Below, piece after piece: positions 41,963 through 51,539 of a stretch of DNA of 64,000 nucleotides. Both the position numbers and the translations under genes were made by a program. Under the pieces are notes generated by a model that searched no databases, was not told the origin of the DNA, and worked only from the letters and a program-made list of their open reading frames with translations. Numbering within the stretch: position 1 is the first letter of the stretch; each line of letters starts with the position of its first letter. Source of the DNA: Tabrizicola sp. (lineage in GTDB: Bacteria; Pseudomonadota; Alphaproteobacteria; Rhodobacterales; Rhodobacteraceae); NCBI RefSeq assembly GCF_030694085.1, contig NZ_JAUXZE010000042.1, positions 62,001 to 126,000 on the forward strand. The letters run 5' to 3'.

Positions 41963-43783
41963 ATGGGACGGGAAACGAGGGCCGGTTTGCGCAGGTTCGG
42001 GCTGACGGTCGCGGTGGCGCTTTTTGCCGCAGGCGCTCAGGCGGAACCGATGCACGGCATAGCTATGTATGGCGACCCTGCTCTCCCCCCGGATTTTGTG
42101 TCTCTGCCGCAAGTGAACCCCGACGCACCCAAGGGCGGAACCTATCGCTGGGGCGAGGCGGGCAGCTTCGACAGCTTCAACCCCTATGTCACCAAGGGCC
42201 GCCCCGCGATCGGCATTTCGACCCTGACGGTCGAGACGCTGATGGGCCGGAATTATGACGAAGCCTTCTCGCTTTACGGGCTCTTGGCCGAATCGATAGA
42301 CACCGACGAGGGTCGCACCTACGTCGAATTCACCCTCAGACCAGAGGCCCGATTCTCTGACGGCTCGCCCGTCACGGTCGAGGACGTCATGTGGTCGATG
42401 GAAGCCCTTGGCACGCAGGGCAACCCGCGCTACGCCGCCGCCTGGAAGAAGATAGCCTCGATGGAAAAGACCGGCGAGCGGTCGATCCGCTTCACCTTCA
42501 ATGTCGAAGACCGCGAACTGCCGCTGATCCTGGGCCTGCGTCCGATCCTGAAGAAGGCGCAGTGGGAGGGGAAGGACTTTGCCGAAGCCACGATGGAGGT
42601 CCCCATCGGTTCGGGGCCTTACGTGCTGGACAGCTCGGAACTCGGCGTCCAGGTCACCTACAAGCGCAACCCCGACTGGTGGGGCAAGGACCTGCCCTTC
42701 AACCGTGGCCAGTGGAACTTTGACCAGATCCGCTACGACTACTACGCCAACCCCCAGGCGATCTTCGAGGCGTTCAAGGCGGGCCAGGTCTCGGCCTACC
42801 GCGAGGCGAACGTGGCCAAGTGGCAGTCCTCCTACAACTTCCCCGCCGTCCAGTCCGGTGACGTGATCAAGGCGGAAATCCCGCATGGCCGCCCCTCGGG
42901 GATCGAAGGCTTCGTGATGAACACCCGAAAGCCCATCTTCGCCGACTGGCGCGTCCGCGAGGCGCTGATCCTGGCCTTCAACTTCGAATTCATCAACAAG
43001 ACCCTGAACGCAGGCGCCCTGCCCCGCATCCCGTCCTACTTCGGCAACTCCTTCCTTGCGATGGACCCCGGCAAACCCGCCGATGGGCGCGAGCTGGACC
43101 TCCTGCAGCCCTTCGCCGCCGAACTGCCGCCCGGCGCGATCGAGGGCTACGCGCTTCCGGTCTCCGAAGGCGACCAGACCAACCGCAAGAACATCCGCGC
43201 CGCCGCGAATCTCCTGGAGGAAGCGGGCTGGACCGTGGGCGATGACGGCATCCTGAAGAACGCCAAGGGCGAAGCTTTCGCCTTCGAAATCCTGCTCGTC
43301 ACCGGCCAGGATGAGATGGGTTCGGCCGCCGAAGTCTATATCGAGGCGCTGAAGGCGCTTGGCATCCAGGCCCGCCTGACCAAGATCGACGACGCGCAAT
43401 ACAAGGACCGGACCACCAACTACGACTTCGAGATGACCCACTACATCCGGTCGCTGTCCCTTTCGCCCGGCAACGAACAGCTTCTGTACTGGGGTGCCCC
43501 CGGTGTCACCGAACCCGGCACCCGCAACTGGATGGGCGTCAACTCTCCGGCTGTCGAGGCGATGATCGCCGCCATGCTCAAGGCCCCGAATTCCCAGGAA
43601 TTCACCGCCGCGACCAAGGCACTGGACCGCGTCCTGACTTCGGGCCGCTTCGTGATCCCGATCTGGTATTCCGACCTTTCCCGCTTGGCATACTCCTCCG
43701 ACCTGAAGTATCCCGAGAAGATACCGCTTTACGGTGACTGGACGGGTTTCCTGCCCGACACCTGGTGGTACGAGGCAAAGTGA
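41963..43783 (+). CDS. Extracellular solute-binding protein, family 5 (YejA-like)
   Basis: This 606-residue exported protein has a signal peptide (charged start, then VAVALFAAGAQAEP) and the SBP family 5 fold for oligopeptides or related ligands. The start of the mature protein (AMYGDPALPPDFVSLPQVNPDAPKGG) is typical of YejA, the microcin C/peptide uptake binding protein. Further blocks: TLRPEARFSDGSPVTVEDV, GSGPYVLDS, YKRNPDWWGKDLPFNRGQWNFD. The permease and ATPase genes usually following (yejB, yejE, yejF) are absent here. Its upstream region is shared with the predicted small RNA. Confidence 0.92.
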   Translation: MGRETRAGLRRFGLTVAVALFAAGAQAEPMHGIAMYGDPALPPDFVSLPQVNPDAPKGGTYRWGEAGSFDSFNPYVTKGRPAIGISTLTVETLMGRNYDEAFSLYGLLAESIDTDEGRTYVEFTLRPEARFSDGSPVTVEDVMWSMEALGTQGNPRYAAAWKKIASMEKTGERSIRFTFNVEDRELPLILGLRPILKKAQWEGKDFAEATMEVPIGSGPYVLDSSELGVQVTYKRNPDWWGKDLPFNRGQWNFDQIRYDYYANPQAIFEAFKAGQVSAYREANVAKWQSSYNFPAVQSGDVIKAEIPHGRPSGIEGFVMNTRKPIFADWRVREALILAFNFEFINKTLNAGALPRIPSYFGNSFLAMDPGKPADGRELDLLQPFAAELPPGAIEGYALPVSEGDQTNRKNIRAAANLLEEAGWTVGDDGILKNAKGEAFAFEILLVTGQDEMGSAAEVYIEALKALGIQARLTKIDDAQYKDRTTNYDFEMTHYIRSLSLSPGNEQLLYWGAPGVTEPGTRNWMGVNSPAVEAMIAAMLKAPNSQEFTAATKALDRVLTSGRFVIPIWYSDLSRLAYSSDLKYPEKIPLYGDWTGFLPDTWWYEAK

Positions 43784-43791
43784 AAGAGGCA

Positions 43792-43911
43792 ATGAGCATG
43801 AAGAAACTGGCACTTCTGGCCGTCCTGGCCTCCCTGGCAGGCTGCAATACCATTGCTGGCGTGGGTGAGGACATCTCGGGCACCGCCCGCACGGTGCAGA
43901 ACACCTTCTGA
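43792..43911 (+). CDS. Entericidin A/B-family lipoprotein
   Basis: A 39-residue lipoprotein. MSMKKLALLAVLASLAGC is a type II signal peptide with lipobox LAGC; the remainder (NTIAGVGEDISGTARTVQN) is the entericidin pattern. Entericidins are small membrane lipoproteins, in E. coli a toxin-antidote pair connected to stationary-phase lysis; here a single member is present. AGAGG lies before the ATG. It follows the binding-protein gene by eight bases and is probably on the same transcript. Confidence 0.85.
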   Translation: MSMKKLALLAVLASLAGCNTIAGVGEDISGTARTVQNTF

Positions 43912-44038
43912 CGGTGGGGCCGGTTTCGCGGCGCGTGCCGGCATGAGGCAAAGCCGGGACTGCCCGGCTTGCCAATTCCCGCCGGGCGGCTGCCGTGCCA
44001 GTCCGGTTCCTGCCGGTCCGGGTGTTGTCCGTCCGGTT

Positions 44039-44662
44039 TCACACCAGGGACGTGACCCATAGCAGAGTCGCATCCTCTTCGGACAGGCTGATGACGTTGT
44101 GCCCCATCGCCGCGTCGTAATACGCGCTATCGCCCCTGCGCAGTTCGACCGGCTCGTAGAATTCCGTGTAAAGCCGGATCACTCCGGTCAGGACGTACAG
44201 GAATTCCTCGCCGTCGTGGCGCACCCAGCCGTCAAACTCCTCCAGGTCCCGCGCCCGGATCACCGCGCGGTAGGGCAGCATCTGCTTCTTTGTCAGATGC
44301 GCCGCCAGCAACTCGTGCTCATAGGTCACCGTGGCCTGTGACTGCCCGTCTCCGGCCTTTGTCACCGCCATCCGGCCCATGACCTGCTGCCTCGACGGCG
44401 GCGTGAAAAGCTGCGGCACGCTGATCGACAGCCCCCCGGCCAGCTTTTTCAGCGCGTCATAGGTCGGGCTCATCTGCCCGTTCTCGATCTTCGACAGAGT
44501 GGACCGCGCCAGTCCCGCCCGGTTGGCCGCCTCCTCCAGCGTCCAGCCCAAGGATCGGCGCAACTCGCGCACGCGTTCCCCCAGGTTCAGCGGCTCGACA
44601 TGCGCCTCCCCGCCCGCCTCGCGTGCCACGCGGATCATGCTGTTCGGATCGGTCAGTGCCAT
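44039..44662 (-). CDS. XRE-type regulator with C-terminal cupin domain
   Basis: A 207-residue regulator. Residues about 27-85 form a helix-turn-helix (LGERVRELRRSLGWTLEEAANRAGLARSTLSKIENGQMSP) and about 125-205 a cupin barrel (DGEEFLYVLTGVIRLYTEFYEPVELRRGDSAYYDAAMGHNV). Proteins of this layout often control catabolic or uptake genes in response to a small molecule bound by the cupin. It is divergent from the acyl-CoA synthetase gene across 65 bases, suggesting that operon as its target. A hairpin at 43947-43973 lies 3' of it. Confidence 0.9.
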   Translation of the reverse strand: MALTDPNSMIRVAREAGGEAHVEPLNLGERVRELRRSLGWTLEEAANRAGLARSTLSKIENGQMSPTYDALKKLAGGLSISVPQLFTPPSRQQVMGRMAVTKAGDGQSQATVTYEHELLAAHLTKKQMLPYRAVIRARDLEEFDGWVRHDGEEFLYVLTGVIRLYTEFYEPVELRRGDSAYYDAAMGHNVISLSEEDATLLWVTSLV

Positions 44663-44727
44663 ACTTCCCCGGATAGTCGAGCCTTCCCAAGCTTGCAACT
44701 GCCGCGCGGCCTGCCTACCCCTGTCGC

Positions 44728-46221
44728 ATGCTGTCCGAGATCGACACCCGCCCGTTTCCGACCGTGCCCCAGGACTTCAACCTTGCCGGACACGTCCTGA
44801 CCAACGCTGCCGACCGTAAAAAGCCCGCCCTCACCATCCTGCACCGGGACCGGGATGAAACCCTTGCCTACGCCGACCTTCTCCGCCTGACCCAGGGCTG
44901 CGCCACCGCCCTCTGCGCCCAGGGCCTTGAACCCGGCGACCGCATCCTCCTGCGCCTTGGCAACACGCTCGCCTTTCCGATCCTGTTCCTGGGCGCGATC
45001 TGGGCCGGCCTCGTCCCGATCCCCACCTCGGCCGCCCTGACCCGGCCCGAGATCACCAAGCTCGCCGCCCTTACATCCCCCAGGCGTGTCGCGGCCGAAC
45101 CGGGCATCACGCTTCCCGACCACCCTGCTCCACTCCTCACTCCCGACCTGGATCATTGGGCCACACTCCCAACCGCACCGATCCACCTCGGCGACCCTGA
45201 CCGCGAGGCTTACATCATCTTCACCTCCGGCACCTCTGGCAACCCAATGGCCGTCTCCCACGCCCACCGCGCCATCCTCGCCCGCCAGACCATGCACCAG
45301 CACTGGGAGGGCCTGACGCCCCACGACCGCCTCCTCCACGCCGGAGCGCTCAACTGGACCTACACCCTTGGGACCGGCCTTCTCGACCCCTGGACGGTCG
45401 GAGCGACCGCTCTGATCCCAGCCGCCGGGACTCCCGTCACGGGGCTGCTCGCCTTGATGGCGCGCGCCAAAGCCACCGTCTTCGCCGCCGCTCCGGGCAT
45501 CTACCGCCAGCTCCTTCGCGCCGACTTTCCGGCGCTGCCCCACCTCCGGCACGGCCTGTCCGCCGGAGAAACCCTGCCCGATGCCCTGCGCGCCCAGTGG
45601 CTTGCCGCCACCCGGACCGACCTGCACGAAGCCCTGGGCATGTCGGAAATCTCCACCTACCTCTCCGGCTCCCCCATCCGCCCCGCGCCCGAAGGCGCCG
45701 CTGGTTACGTCCAACCCGGCCGCCATGTCGCGATCCTGGACGACGATGGCAACCCGGTCGCGCGTGGGGCCGCAGGCGAGCTCGCCGTTTCCACGTCCGA
45801 CCCCGGACTCATGCGGACCTACCTCGGCCACCCGCCGCCGCAAGGCCGATGGTTCCGCACCGGCGATGCCGCCACCATGTCCGGGGATGGGGCCGTCACC
45901 CACCTTGGCCGCAAGGACGACCTCCTAAACGCCGGCGGCTTCCGCGTCTCGCCCGCCGAGATCGAGGCCGCCTTCCACGACCTGCCCCTCACCGCCTGCG
46001 CCGCGACCCAGGTAGAGCCGACCCCAGGCACCGCGATCGTTGCGCTGTTCTACGAAGCCCCCTGCGAAATCGACATCTCGACCCTGCGCCAATGCGCCGA
46101 AAAGACCCTTGCCCGCTGGAAGCAGCCAAGGCACTACCAGCGCCTTGACGCCCTGCCCCGCACCGGCACCGGCAAGCTGATCCGCAAGGCGCTGGCCGCC
46201 CGCTACAGGAGACCCGAATGA
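44728..46221 (+). CDS. AMP-dependent acyl-CoA synthetase/ligase
   Basis: A 497-residue member of the ANL adenylating family. The large N-domain has the phosphate-binding P-loop YIIFTSGTSGNPMAVSH; a Lys that normally follows the proline is Met here. Later blocks are ALGMSEIS, GRWFRTGDAA and GRKDDLLNAGGFRVSP, and the small C-domain retains the catalytic lysine in TGTGKLIRKAL. It should activate a carboxylic acid as its CoA thioester; chain length and substrate are unknown. Divergent from the XRE/cupin regulator, it overlaps the DsbA-like gene by four bases. Confidence 0.88.
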   Translation: MLSEIDTRPFPTVPQDFNLAGHVLTNAADRKKPALTILHRDRDETLAYADLLRLTQGCATALCAQGLEPGDRILLRLGNTLAFPILFLGAIWAGLVPIPTSAALTRPEITKLAALTSPRRVAAEPGITLPDHPAPLLTPDLDHWATLPTAPIHLGDPDREAYIIFTSGTSGNPMAVSHAHRAILARQTMHQHWEGLTPHDRLLHAGALNWTYTLGTGLLDPWTVGATALIPAAGTPVTGLLALMARAKATVFAAAPGIYRQLLRADFPALPHLRHGLSAGETLPDALRAQWLAATRTDLHEALGMSEISTYLSGSPIRPAPEGAAGYVQPGRHVAILDDDGNPVARGAAGELAVSTSDPGLMRTYLGHPPPQGRWFRTGDAATMSGDGAVTHLGRKDDLLNAGGFRVSPAEIEAAFHDLPLTACAATQVEPTPGTAIVALFYEAPCEIDISTLRQCAEKTLARWKQPRHYQRLDALPRTGTGKLIRKALAARYRRPE

Positions 46222-46865
46222 TCCCCGCCCCGATCCGCCTGGACATCTTCTCGGACCCGGTCTGCCCCTGGTGTTATGTCGGCAAGGCCAACCTCGACCG
46301 CGCGCTTGCGGCGCACCCCGACCACCCTTTCGCGATCCAGTGGCACCCGTTTCAGCTGAACCCTGACATGCCCGCCGAAGGCGTCGCAAAGCGCGCCTAT
46401 CTTGAAGGCAAATTCGGCGGCAAGGCCCGCGTCGATGCGATCCACGAACGCCTGCGTGAGGTCGCGCGCGGGGCGGGCGTCGACATGGACCCAGACAAGC
46501 CGCAGCGGATGCCCAACACGCTGAACGCCCACCGCCTGATCCATTGGGCCGGGATCGAGAGCGTGCAGCCCGCCGTTGTCAGCGCCCTGATGCGCGCCTA
46601 CTGGACCGAAGGCCGCGACATCGGTGACCTTGAAACTCTTGCCGACATTGCCGGGGAAAACGGCATGGACCGCGCCGCGACACTGCGCCTTCTGCAATCG
46701 GACGCCGATGCCGAAGACATCGCCGCCCGCGATGGGGACGCCCGCCAGAAGGGGGTGAACGCCGTTCCGACCTTCCTCATCGCCCAACAGTATGTGGTCA
46801 GCGGCGCGCAACCGCCCGAGACCTGGGAGAAAGTGATCGCCGAGCTGGCAGGTCGGGCCGAGTGA
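46218..46865 (+). CDS. DsbA-family oxidoreductase (FrnE-like)
   Basis: A 215-residue cytosolic thioredoxin-fold protein. The CPWC motif is at the family position (FSDPVCPWCYVGKANLDRAL), and a helical insertion follows (YLEGKFGG through LTIHERLREVARGAG-like text). Cis-proline is seen in NAVPTFLI. FrnE-like proteins act as thiol oxidoreductases and are related to 2-hydroxychromene-2-carboxylate isomerases. No signal peptide. Coupled by four-base overlaps to both the synthetase gene before it and the transporter after it. Confidence 0.9.
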   Translation: MIPAPIRLDIFSDPVCPWCYVGKANLDRALAAHPDHPFAIQWHPFQLNPDMPAEGVAKRAYLEGKFGGKARVDAIHERLREVARGAGVDMDPDKPQRMPNTLNAHRLIHWAGIESVQPAVVSALMRAYWTEGRDIGDLETLADIAGENGMDRAATLRLLQSDADAEDIAARDGDARQKGVNAVPTFLIAQQYVVSGAQPPETWEKVIAELAGRAE

Positions 46866-48067
46866 TCCAGTCCCGCCCCTCGCAGACCGAGTTCGTGGCG
46901 CTTGTCGCCATGCTTTTCGCCACCATCGCGATCTCGATCGACGCGATGCTGCCCGCGCTGCCGGAAATTGCCGCCACCCTTTCTCCCGATGCGCCCAACG
47001 CGGCGCAACTGGTCGTGACCAGCTTCGTCCTTGGCATGGGCATCGGGACCCTCTTCACCGGCCCGCTCTCGGACGCCTTCGGGCGCAAACGCGTGATCCT
47101 GGTCGGCTCCGGCCTGTACGCCCTCGCCGCGCTGGCCTGCTTCTTCGCCCCCAGCCTGGAAGTCCTGCTTGCCGCCCGCCTTCTTCAGGGCCTCGCCGCC
47201 GCCGCCCCGCGCACGGTCGCCATCGCGATGGTCCGCGACCTTTACGCGGGCCGCGAGATGGCCAGGATCATGTCCTTCGCCATGATGATCTTCACCATCG
47301 TCCCCGCGCTTGCACCCCTGATGGGACAGGGGATCATCGCTCTGGGCGGCTGGCATTCGATCTTCCTGGCATACATCCTCTTTTCCGGCCTCTGCATGCT
47401 CTGGCTCGGCCTTCGCCAACCCGAGACCCTGCCCCTTGCCAAGCGCCGCCCGCTGCACATCGGCGACCTCTGGCGCGGCACCAAAGAGCTGTTCACGCAC
47501 CGCATCATCGTCGTGTCCACCCTCCTGCAAACCCTGACCCTGGCGGCGCTCTTCGCCACGCTTTCTAGCCTGCAAGGCATCTTCGAACGCCAGTTCGACC
47601 GGGCCGAAAGCTTCCCGCTCTGGTTCGCTGTCATCGCCGTCGCCTCGATGGGGGGCAGCCTGCTGAACAGTCGGATCGTGATGACCATCGGCATGCGCCG
47701 TGTCGTCCAGCGCAGCTATGCCACGGTCCTCGTGCTGTCGCTGATTGCGCTCGCCTCCCTTGGAACGGGTCTTCTGCAGGGCAACCTGAGCTTCGCCATG
47801 CAAATGGCCTGGTGCATCGGGATTTTCTCGATGACGGGCCTGACGATGGGCAACCTGAACGCGCTGGCGATGGAGCCTGTCGGCCACATCGCCGGCCTTG
47901 CCGCCTCGGTCATCTCGTCGATCGCAACCGTTGGCTCGGTGATGCTGGCGATCCCGGTAGGTCTTGCCTTCAACGGCACGTCGACACCGCTTCTGATCGG
48001 AGCCACGGGGCTCATCGCTCTCAGCCTGGTCCTGTCGCTCAAAACCCTGGGCGAGCCGCGTGCCTAG
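46862..48067 (+). CDS. MFS drug-resistance transporter, Bcr/CflA type
   Basis: A 401-residue, 12-helix antiporter. DHA1 hallmarks: DAMLPALPEIAATL in helix 1, the GMGIGTLFTGPLSDAFGRKRV motif between helices 2 and 3, and LQGLAAAAPRTVAIAMVRD in helix 4-5 (motif C region). It should export drugs or metabolites using the proton gradient. Start is GTG overlapping the previous stop. As third gene of the synthetase-DsbA-MFS operon, it may export the product of the synthetase pathway; that link is inference. Convergent with mfd. Confidence 0.9.
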   Translation: MIQSRPSQTEFVALVAMLFATIAISIDAMLPALPEIAATLSPDAPNAAQLVVTSFVLGMGIGTLFTGPLSDAFGRKRVILVGSGLYALAALACFFAPSLEVLLAARLLQGLAAAAPRTVAIAMVRDLYAGREMARIMSFAMMIFTIVPALAPLMGQGIIALGGWHSIFLAYILFSGLCMLWLGLRQPETLPLAKRRPLHIGDLWRGTKELFTHRIIVVSTLLQTLTLAALFATLSSLQGIFERQFDRAESFPLWFAVIAVASMGGSLLNSRIVMTIGMRRVVQRSYATVLVLSLIALASLGTGLLQGNLSFAMQMAWCIGIFSMTGLTMGNLNALAMEPVGHIAGLAASVISSIATVGSVMLAIPVGLAFNGTSTPLLIGATGLIALSLVLSLKTLGEPRA

Positions 48068-51000
48068 CCCTTCCGGCCCGCCTTCACCACCTCGGCCAGG
48101 TCGCGCGCGATGTTGAAGGCGCCCTTGATCCGGTCGGCTTCGGTCTTCATCTCGCCGGTCAGGACAATCTTGTTGCCATTCACCCGCGCCGCCGGTCCTT
48201 GCGCCTTCAGGAAATCGACCAGCCCTGCGGGATTGGCGAACTTGTCGCCCCGGAACTGAACTGTCGCCCCTTTCGGCCCGGCGTCCAGCTTGGAAATCCC
48301 CGCCCGCTTGCACATCGCCTTGATCCGCACGATCAGCATCAGCGTGTTCACGTCCTTCGGCAGCGGCCCGAAGCGATCGATGAGCTCGGCCGCAAAACCC
48401 TCCAGCTCGACCTTGGTCGTCAGCGAAGACAGGCGCCGGTACAGGCCCAGCCGGATGTCCAGGTCTGGAATGTAGCTCTCGGGGATCATCACCGGCACAC
48501 CCAGGTTCAGTTGCGGCGACCAGTCGTCATCGATGGCAGACAACCCCTGCAACTCACCAGATTTGATCTTGGCGATCGTTTCCTCCAGCATGTGCTGGTA
48601 CAACTCGTATCCCACCTCGCGGATGTGTCCCGACTGCTCCTCGCCCAGAAGGTTCCCCGCCCCGCGCAGGTCAAGGTCGTGGCTTGCCAGGTTGAACCCC
48701 GCGCCAAGGCTGTCCAGGCTTCCCAGCAACCGCAACCGCTTCGTCGCCTGTGGCGTCAGCGGAGCGCGCGGCTTCGTCGTCAAATAACAATAGGCCCGTG
48801 TCTTCGAACGGCCCACCCGACCCCGGATCTGATACAGCTGGCTCAGGCCGAACATATCCGCTCGGTGAACAATCATCGTGTTCGCTGTAGGAATATCCAG
48901 ACCACTTTCAACAATAGATGTCGCCACCAGCACGTCATACTTGCCGTCGTAGAACTGGTTCATCCGGTCATCCAGATCGCCGGCCGCCAGTTGCCCATGC
49001 GCAATGACGTAGGAAGCCTCGGGAACATGGGTTTTCAGGAAGTCCTCGATCTCGGGAAGATCGGCGATGCGCGGCACGACGTAGAAGGTCTGCCCGCCCC
49101 GGAACCTTTCCCGCAAGATCGCCTCGCGGATGGTGATTGTATCGAATTCGGAAACGTAAGTGCGGATCGCCAGCCGGTCCACGGGGGGCGTCGCGATGAT
49201 TGACAGATCGCGCACCCCGGTCAGCGACAGCTGCAACGTCCGCGGGATCGGCGTTGCGGTCAGGGTCAGCACGTGCACCTCCGACCGCATTTCTTTCAGC
49301 CGCTCCTTGTGCGTCACGCCAAAGTGCTGCTCTTCGTCGATGACCAGCAGCCCCAGCTTCTTGAAGGTGATCCCCTTCGCCAGCAGCGCATGGGTGCCGA
49401 CGACAATGTCCACCGACCCGTCGGCCATCGCCGCTCGCGTGGCATTGGCTTCTTTCGCCGCAACAAAGCGCGACAAGGGTCTGACCGAGATGGGGAATCC
49501 CCGGAACCGCTCGGCAAAGCTGCGATAGTGCTGCCGCGCCAGAAGGGTCGTCGGGCAGATCACTGCGACCTGCATCCCTGACAGCGCCGCGACGAACGCT
49601 GCCCGCATCGCGACCTCGGTCTTGCCAAAACCCACGTCGCCGACCACCAGCCGGTCCATCGGGCTGCCCTTCTCAAGGTCCGCCACCACGTCGGCAATGG
49701 CCGACAGCTGGTCGTCGGTCTCCTGATATGGAAACCGCGCCGCAAAGGCCTCCCAGATCGAATGTGGCGCTTCCAGGATCGGTGCGTGGCGCAGCGCCCG
49801 CTCGGCCGCAACCCGCATCAGCCGGTCGGCAATCTCCTTGATCCGCTCCTTCAGCTTGGCCTTCTTCGCCTGCCAGGCGCCGCCGCCCAGCCGGTCCAGC
49901 AAGCCTTCTTCATGCCCGTACCGAGACAGCAGTTCGATATTCTCGACCGGAAGATAAAGTTTGGAGTTCTCGGCATATTCCAGCATGACGCAGGCATGCG
50001 GAGCGCCAAGTGCCGTGATCGTCTCGATCCCCAGATAGCGTCCCACGCCATGCTCGACATGCACCACCAGGTCGCCGGGACTTAGCGTATCGACTTCGCG
50101 CAGGAAGTTGTCGGCCTTGCGCTTTCGACGCGGCTTGCCCACCAGCCTTTCGCCCAGCACGTCCTGCTCGGAAATGACCGCCAGTCCTGGCGCCACGAAC
50201 CCGGCCTCCAGCGGCCAGACCACCAGGAAAAGCCCGCCCTTGCCCTCCGGCACCTCGCGGAAATCGGCGATCTCCCTGGCTCCGGTCACGCCATTGTCGA
50301 CCAGAAGCCCCTTCAACCGCTCACGCGCGCCGTCGGACCAGGACGCGATAACCACTTGGCCCGACTTCGACAACGCCTGAACATGGTCGGCCAAAGCCTG
50401 GAAAAGATTGATCTTTTCTTGCTGCCGTTCGGGTGCGAAATTTCGCCCTGCCCGCGCGCCTGCATCCAGTACCCCCGGACCGGGGCTTTGGGCCAAGGGC
50501 GACAACTGCATGACACGGGCAGAGGCTACCGCTGCCTCCCACCCGGCATCGTCCAGGTACAGGTCCTCGGCTGGTACCGGCTTGTAGACCGTGTCGATGC
50601 GCCCCTTGACCCCCATCGCCTCGTGGCGCGACTCGTAGCTGTCCGCAATCCCTTCCCACCGCGACAGCCGCGCCGCAGTGACCTGATCGTCCAGCAGCAC
50701 CGAGGCTCCCGGCAGGTAATCGAACAGTGTCTCCAGCCGTTCGTGGAAGAATGGCAGCCAATGCTCCATTCCCTGATGCTTGCGACCGGCGCTGACCGCT
50801 TCATACAAGGGATCGTCCGTCCCGGCGGCGCCAAAACTGATCCGGTAGTTCTGACGGAACCTGGCTATCGCAGCTTCGTCCAGGATCACCTCGGAAACCG
50901 CTGAAAATTCTACTCTTTTAAGCTTTTCCGTCGTCCGCTGAGTTTCGGGGTCAAAGCGCCGTGCGCCGTCCAGCACGTCGCCAAAGAAATCCAGCCGGAT

Positions 51001-51510
51001 CGGACCCCCGCGCCCCGGCGGGAAGATATCGACGATCCCGCCGCGCAACGCATAGTCCCCCGGCTCGGCGACGGTCGAGACCGGCGTGAACCCCATCCGC
51101 GCCAGGAAACCCTTGAGCCGGGCCTCATCCACGCGCTCGCCCACCGAAGCCCGAAACGACGCGGCCTTCACCACCTGCCGCGTCGGCACCTTCTGGGTTG
51201 CCGCATTCAGCGTGGTCAAAAGGACAAATGGACCGGAAAGCCCATCAGCAAGCGCCGCCAAGGTCGCCATTCGCCGCGCGCAGATCTCGGGATTGGGGCT
51301 GACCCGGTCAAAGGGCAGACAATCCCAGGCCGGAAAGTCCAGCACCACGACCTCGGGCGCCATGACCAAAAGGGCCGCACGCATCGCCTCGGCACGCTTG
51401 TCGTCGCGTGCAACATGCACGACCGGCTGGCCGCGGCCCAGCTCGCGGACAACAATCCGGGCATCGAAGCCCTCGGGCGCTCCGCCCATCAAGATGCGTT
51501 CGGCTGTCAT
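48064..51510 (-). CDS. mfd: Transcription-repair coupling factor Mfd
   Basis: A 1148-residue DNA translocase that removes RNA polymerase stalled at lesions and recruits UvrA. The modules appear in order: UvrB-like N-terminal domain (about 1-330), the RNA polymerase-interacting domain (DLVVHVEHGVGRYLGIETI), then a RecG-like helicase with Walker A GDVGFGKTEVAMRAAF, DEEQHFG box, TATPIPRTL and a Q-R-GRVGRS motif VI, and a C-terminal TRCF domain (ELIDRFGPLP). Length is normal. Convergent overlap of four bases with the MFS gene. Confidence 0.97.
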   Translation of the reverse strand: MTAERILMGGAPEGFDARIVVRELGRGQPVVHVARDDKRAEAMRAALLVMAPEVVVLDFPAWDCLPFDRVSPNPEICARRMATLAALADGLSGPFVLLTTLNAATQKVPTRQVVKAASFRASVGERVDEARLKGFLARMGFTPVSTVAEPGDYALRGGIVDIFPPGRGGPIRLDFFGDVLDGARRFDPETQRTTEKLKRVEFSAVSEVILDEAAIARFRQNYRISFGAAGTDDPLYEAVSAGRKHQGMEHWLPFFHERLETLFDYLPGASVLLDDQVTAARLSRWEGIADSYESRHEAMGVKGRIDTVYKPVPAEDLYLDDAGWEAAVASARVMQLSPLAQSPGPGVLDAGARAGRNFAPERQQEKINLFQALADHVQALSKSGQVVIASWSDGARERLKGLLVDNGVTGAREIADFREVPEGKGGLFLVVWPLEAGFVAPGLAVISEQDVLGERLVGKPRRKRKADNFLREVDTLSPGDLVVHVEHGVGRYLGIETITALGAPHACVMLEYAENSKLYLPVENIELLSRYGHEEGLLDRLGGGAWQAKKAKLKERIKEIADRLMRVAAERALRHAPILEAPHSIWEAFAARFPYQETDDQLSAIADVVADLEKGSPMDRLVVGDVGFGKTEVAMRAAFVAALSGMQVAVICPTTLLARQHYRSFAERFRGFPISVRPLSRFVAAKEANATRAAMADGSVDIVVGTHALLAKGITFKKLGLLVIDEEQHFGVTHKERLKEMRSEVHVLTLTATPIPRTLQLSLTGVRDLSIIATPPVDRLAIRTYVSEFDTITIREAILRERFRGGQTFYVVPRIADLPEIEDFLKTHVPEASYVIAHGQLAAGDLDDRMNQFYDGKYDVLVATSIVESGLDIPTANTMIVHRADMFGLSQLYQIRGRVGRSKTRAYCYLTTKPRAPLTPQATKRLRLLGSLDSLGAGFNLASHDLDLRGAGNLLGEEQSGHIREVGYELYQHMLEETIAKIKSGELQGLSAIDDDWSPQLNLGVPVMIPESYIPDLDIRLGLYRRLSSLTTKVELEGFAAELIDRFGPLPKDVNTLMLIVRIKAMCKRAGISKLDAGPKGATVQFRGDKFANPAGLVDFLKAQGPAARVNGNKIVLTGEMKTEADRIKGAFNIARDLAEVVKAGRKG

Positions 51511-51539
51511 GGGTCCCGAAGATCCCCGGTCAGGTCCGG

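Noticed and set aside
41918..43975. 685-codon minus-strand frame opposite the YejA-like gene
   Set aside because: The plus strand carries an intact binding protein with signal peptide; the antisense product has no recognisable domain.
46598..48313. 571-codon minus-strand frame opposite the MFS transporter
   Set aside because: Composition is Gly/Asp/Glu/Arg/Gln-rich low complexity; the plus strand shows all expected MFS motifs.
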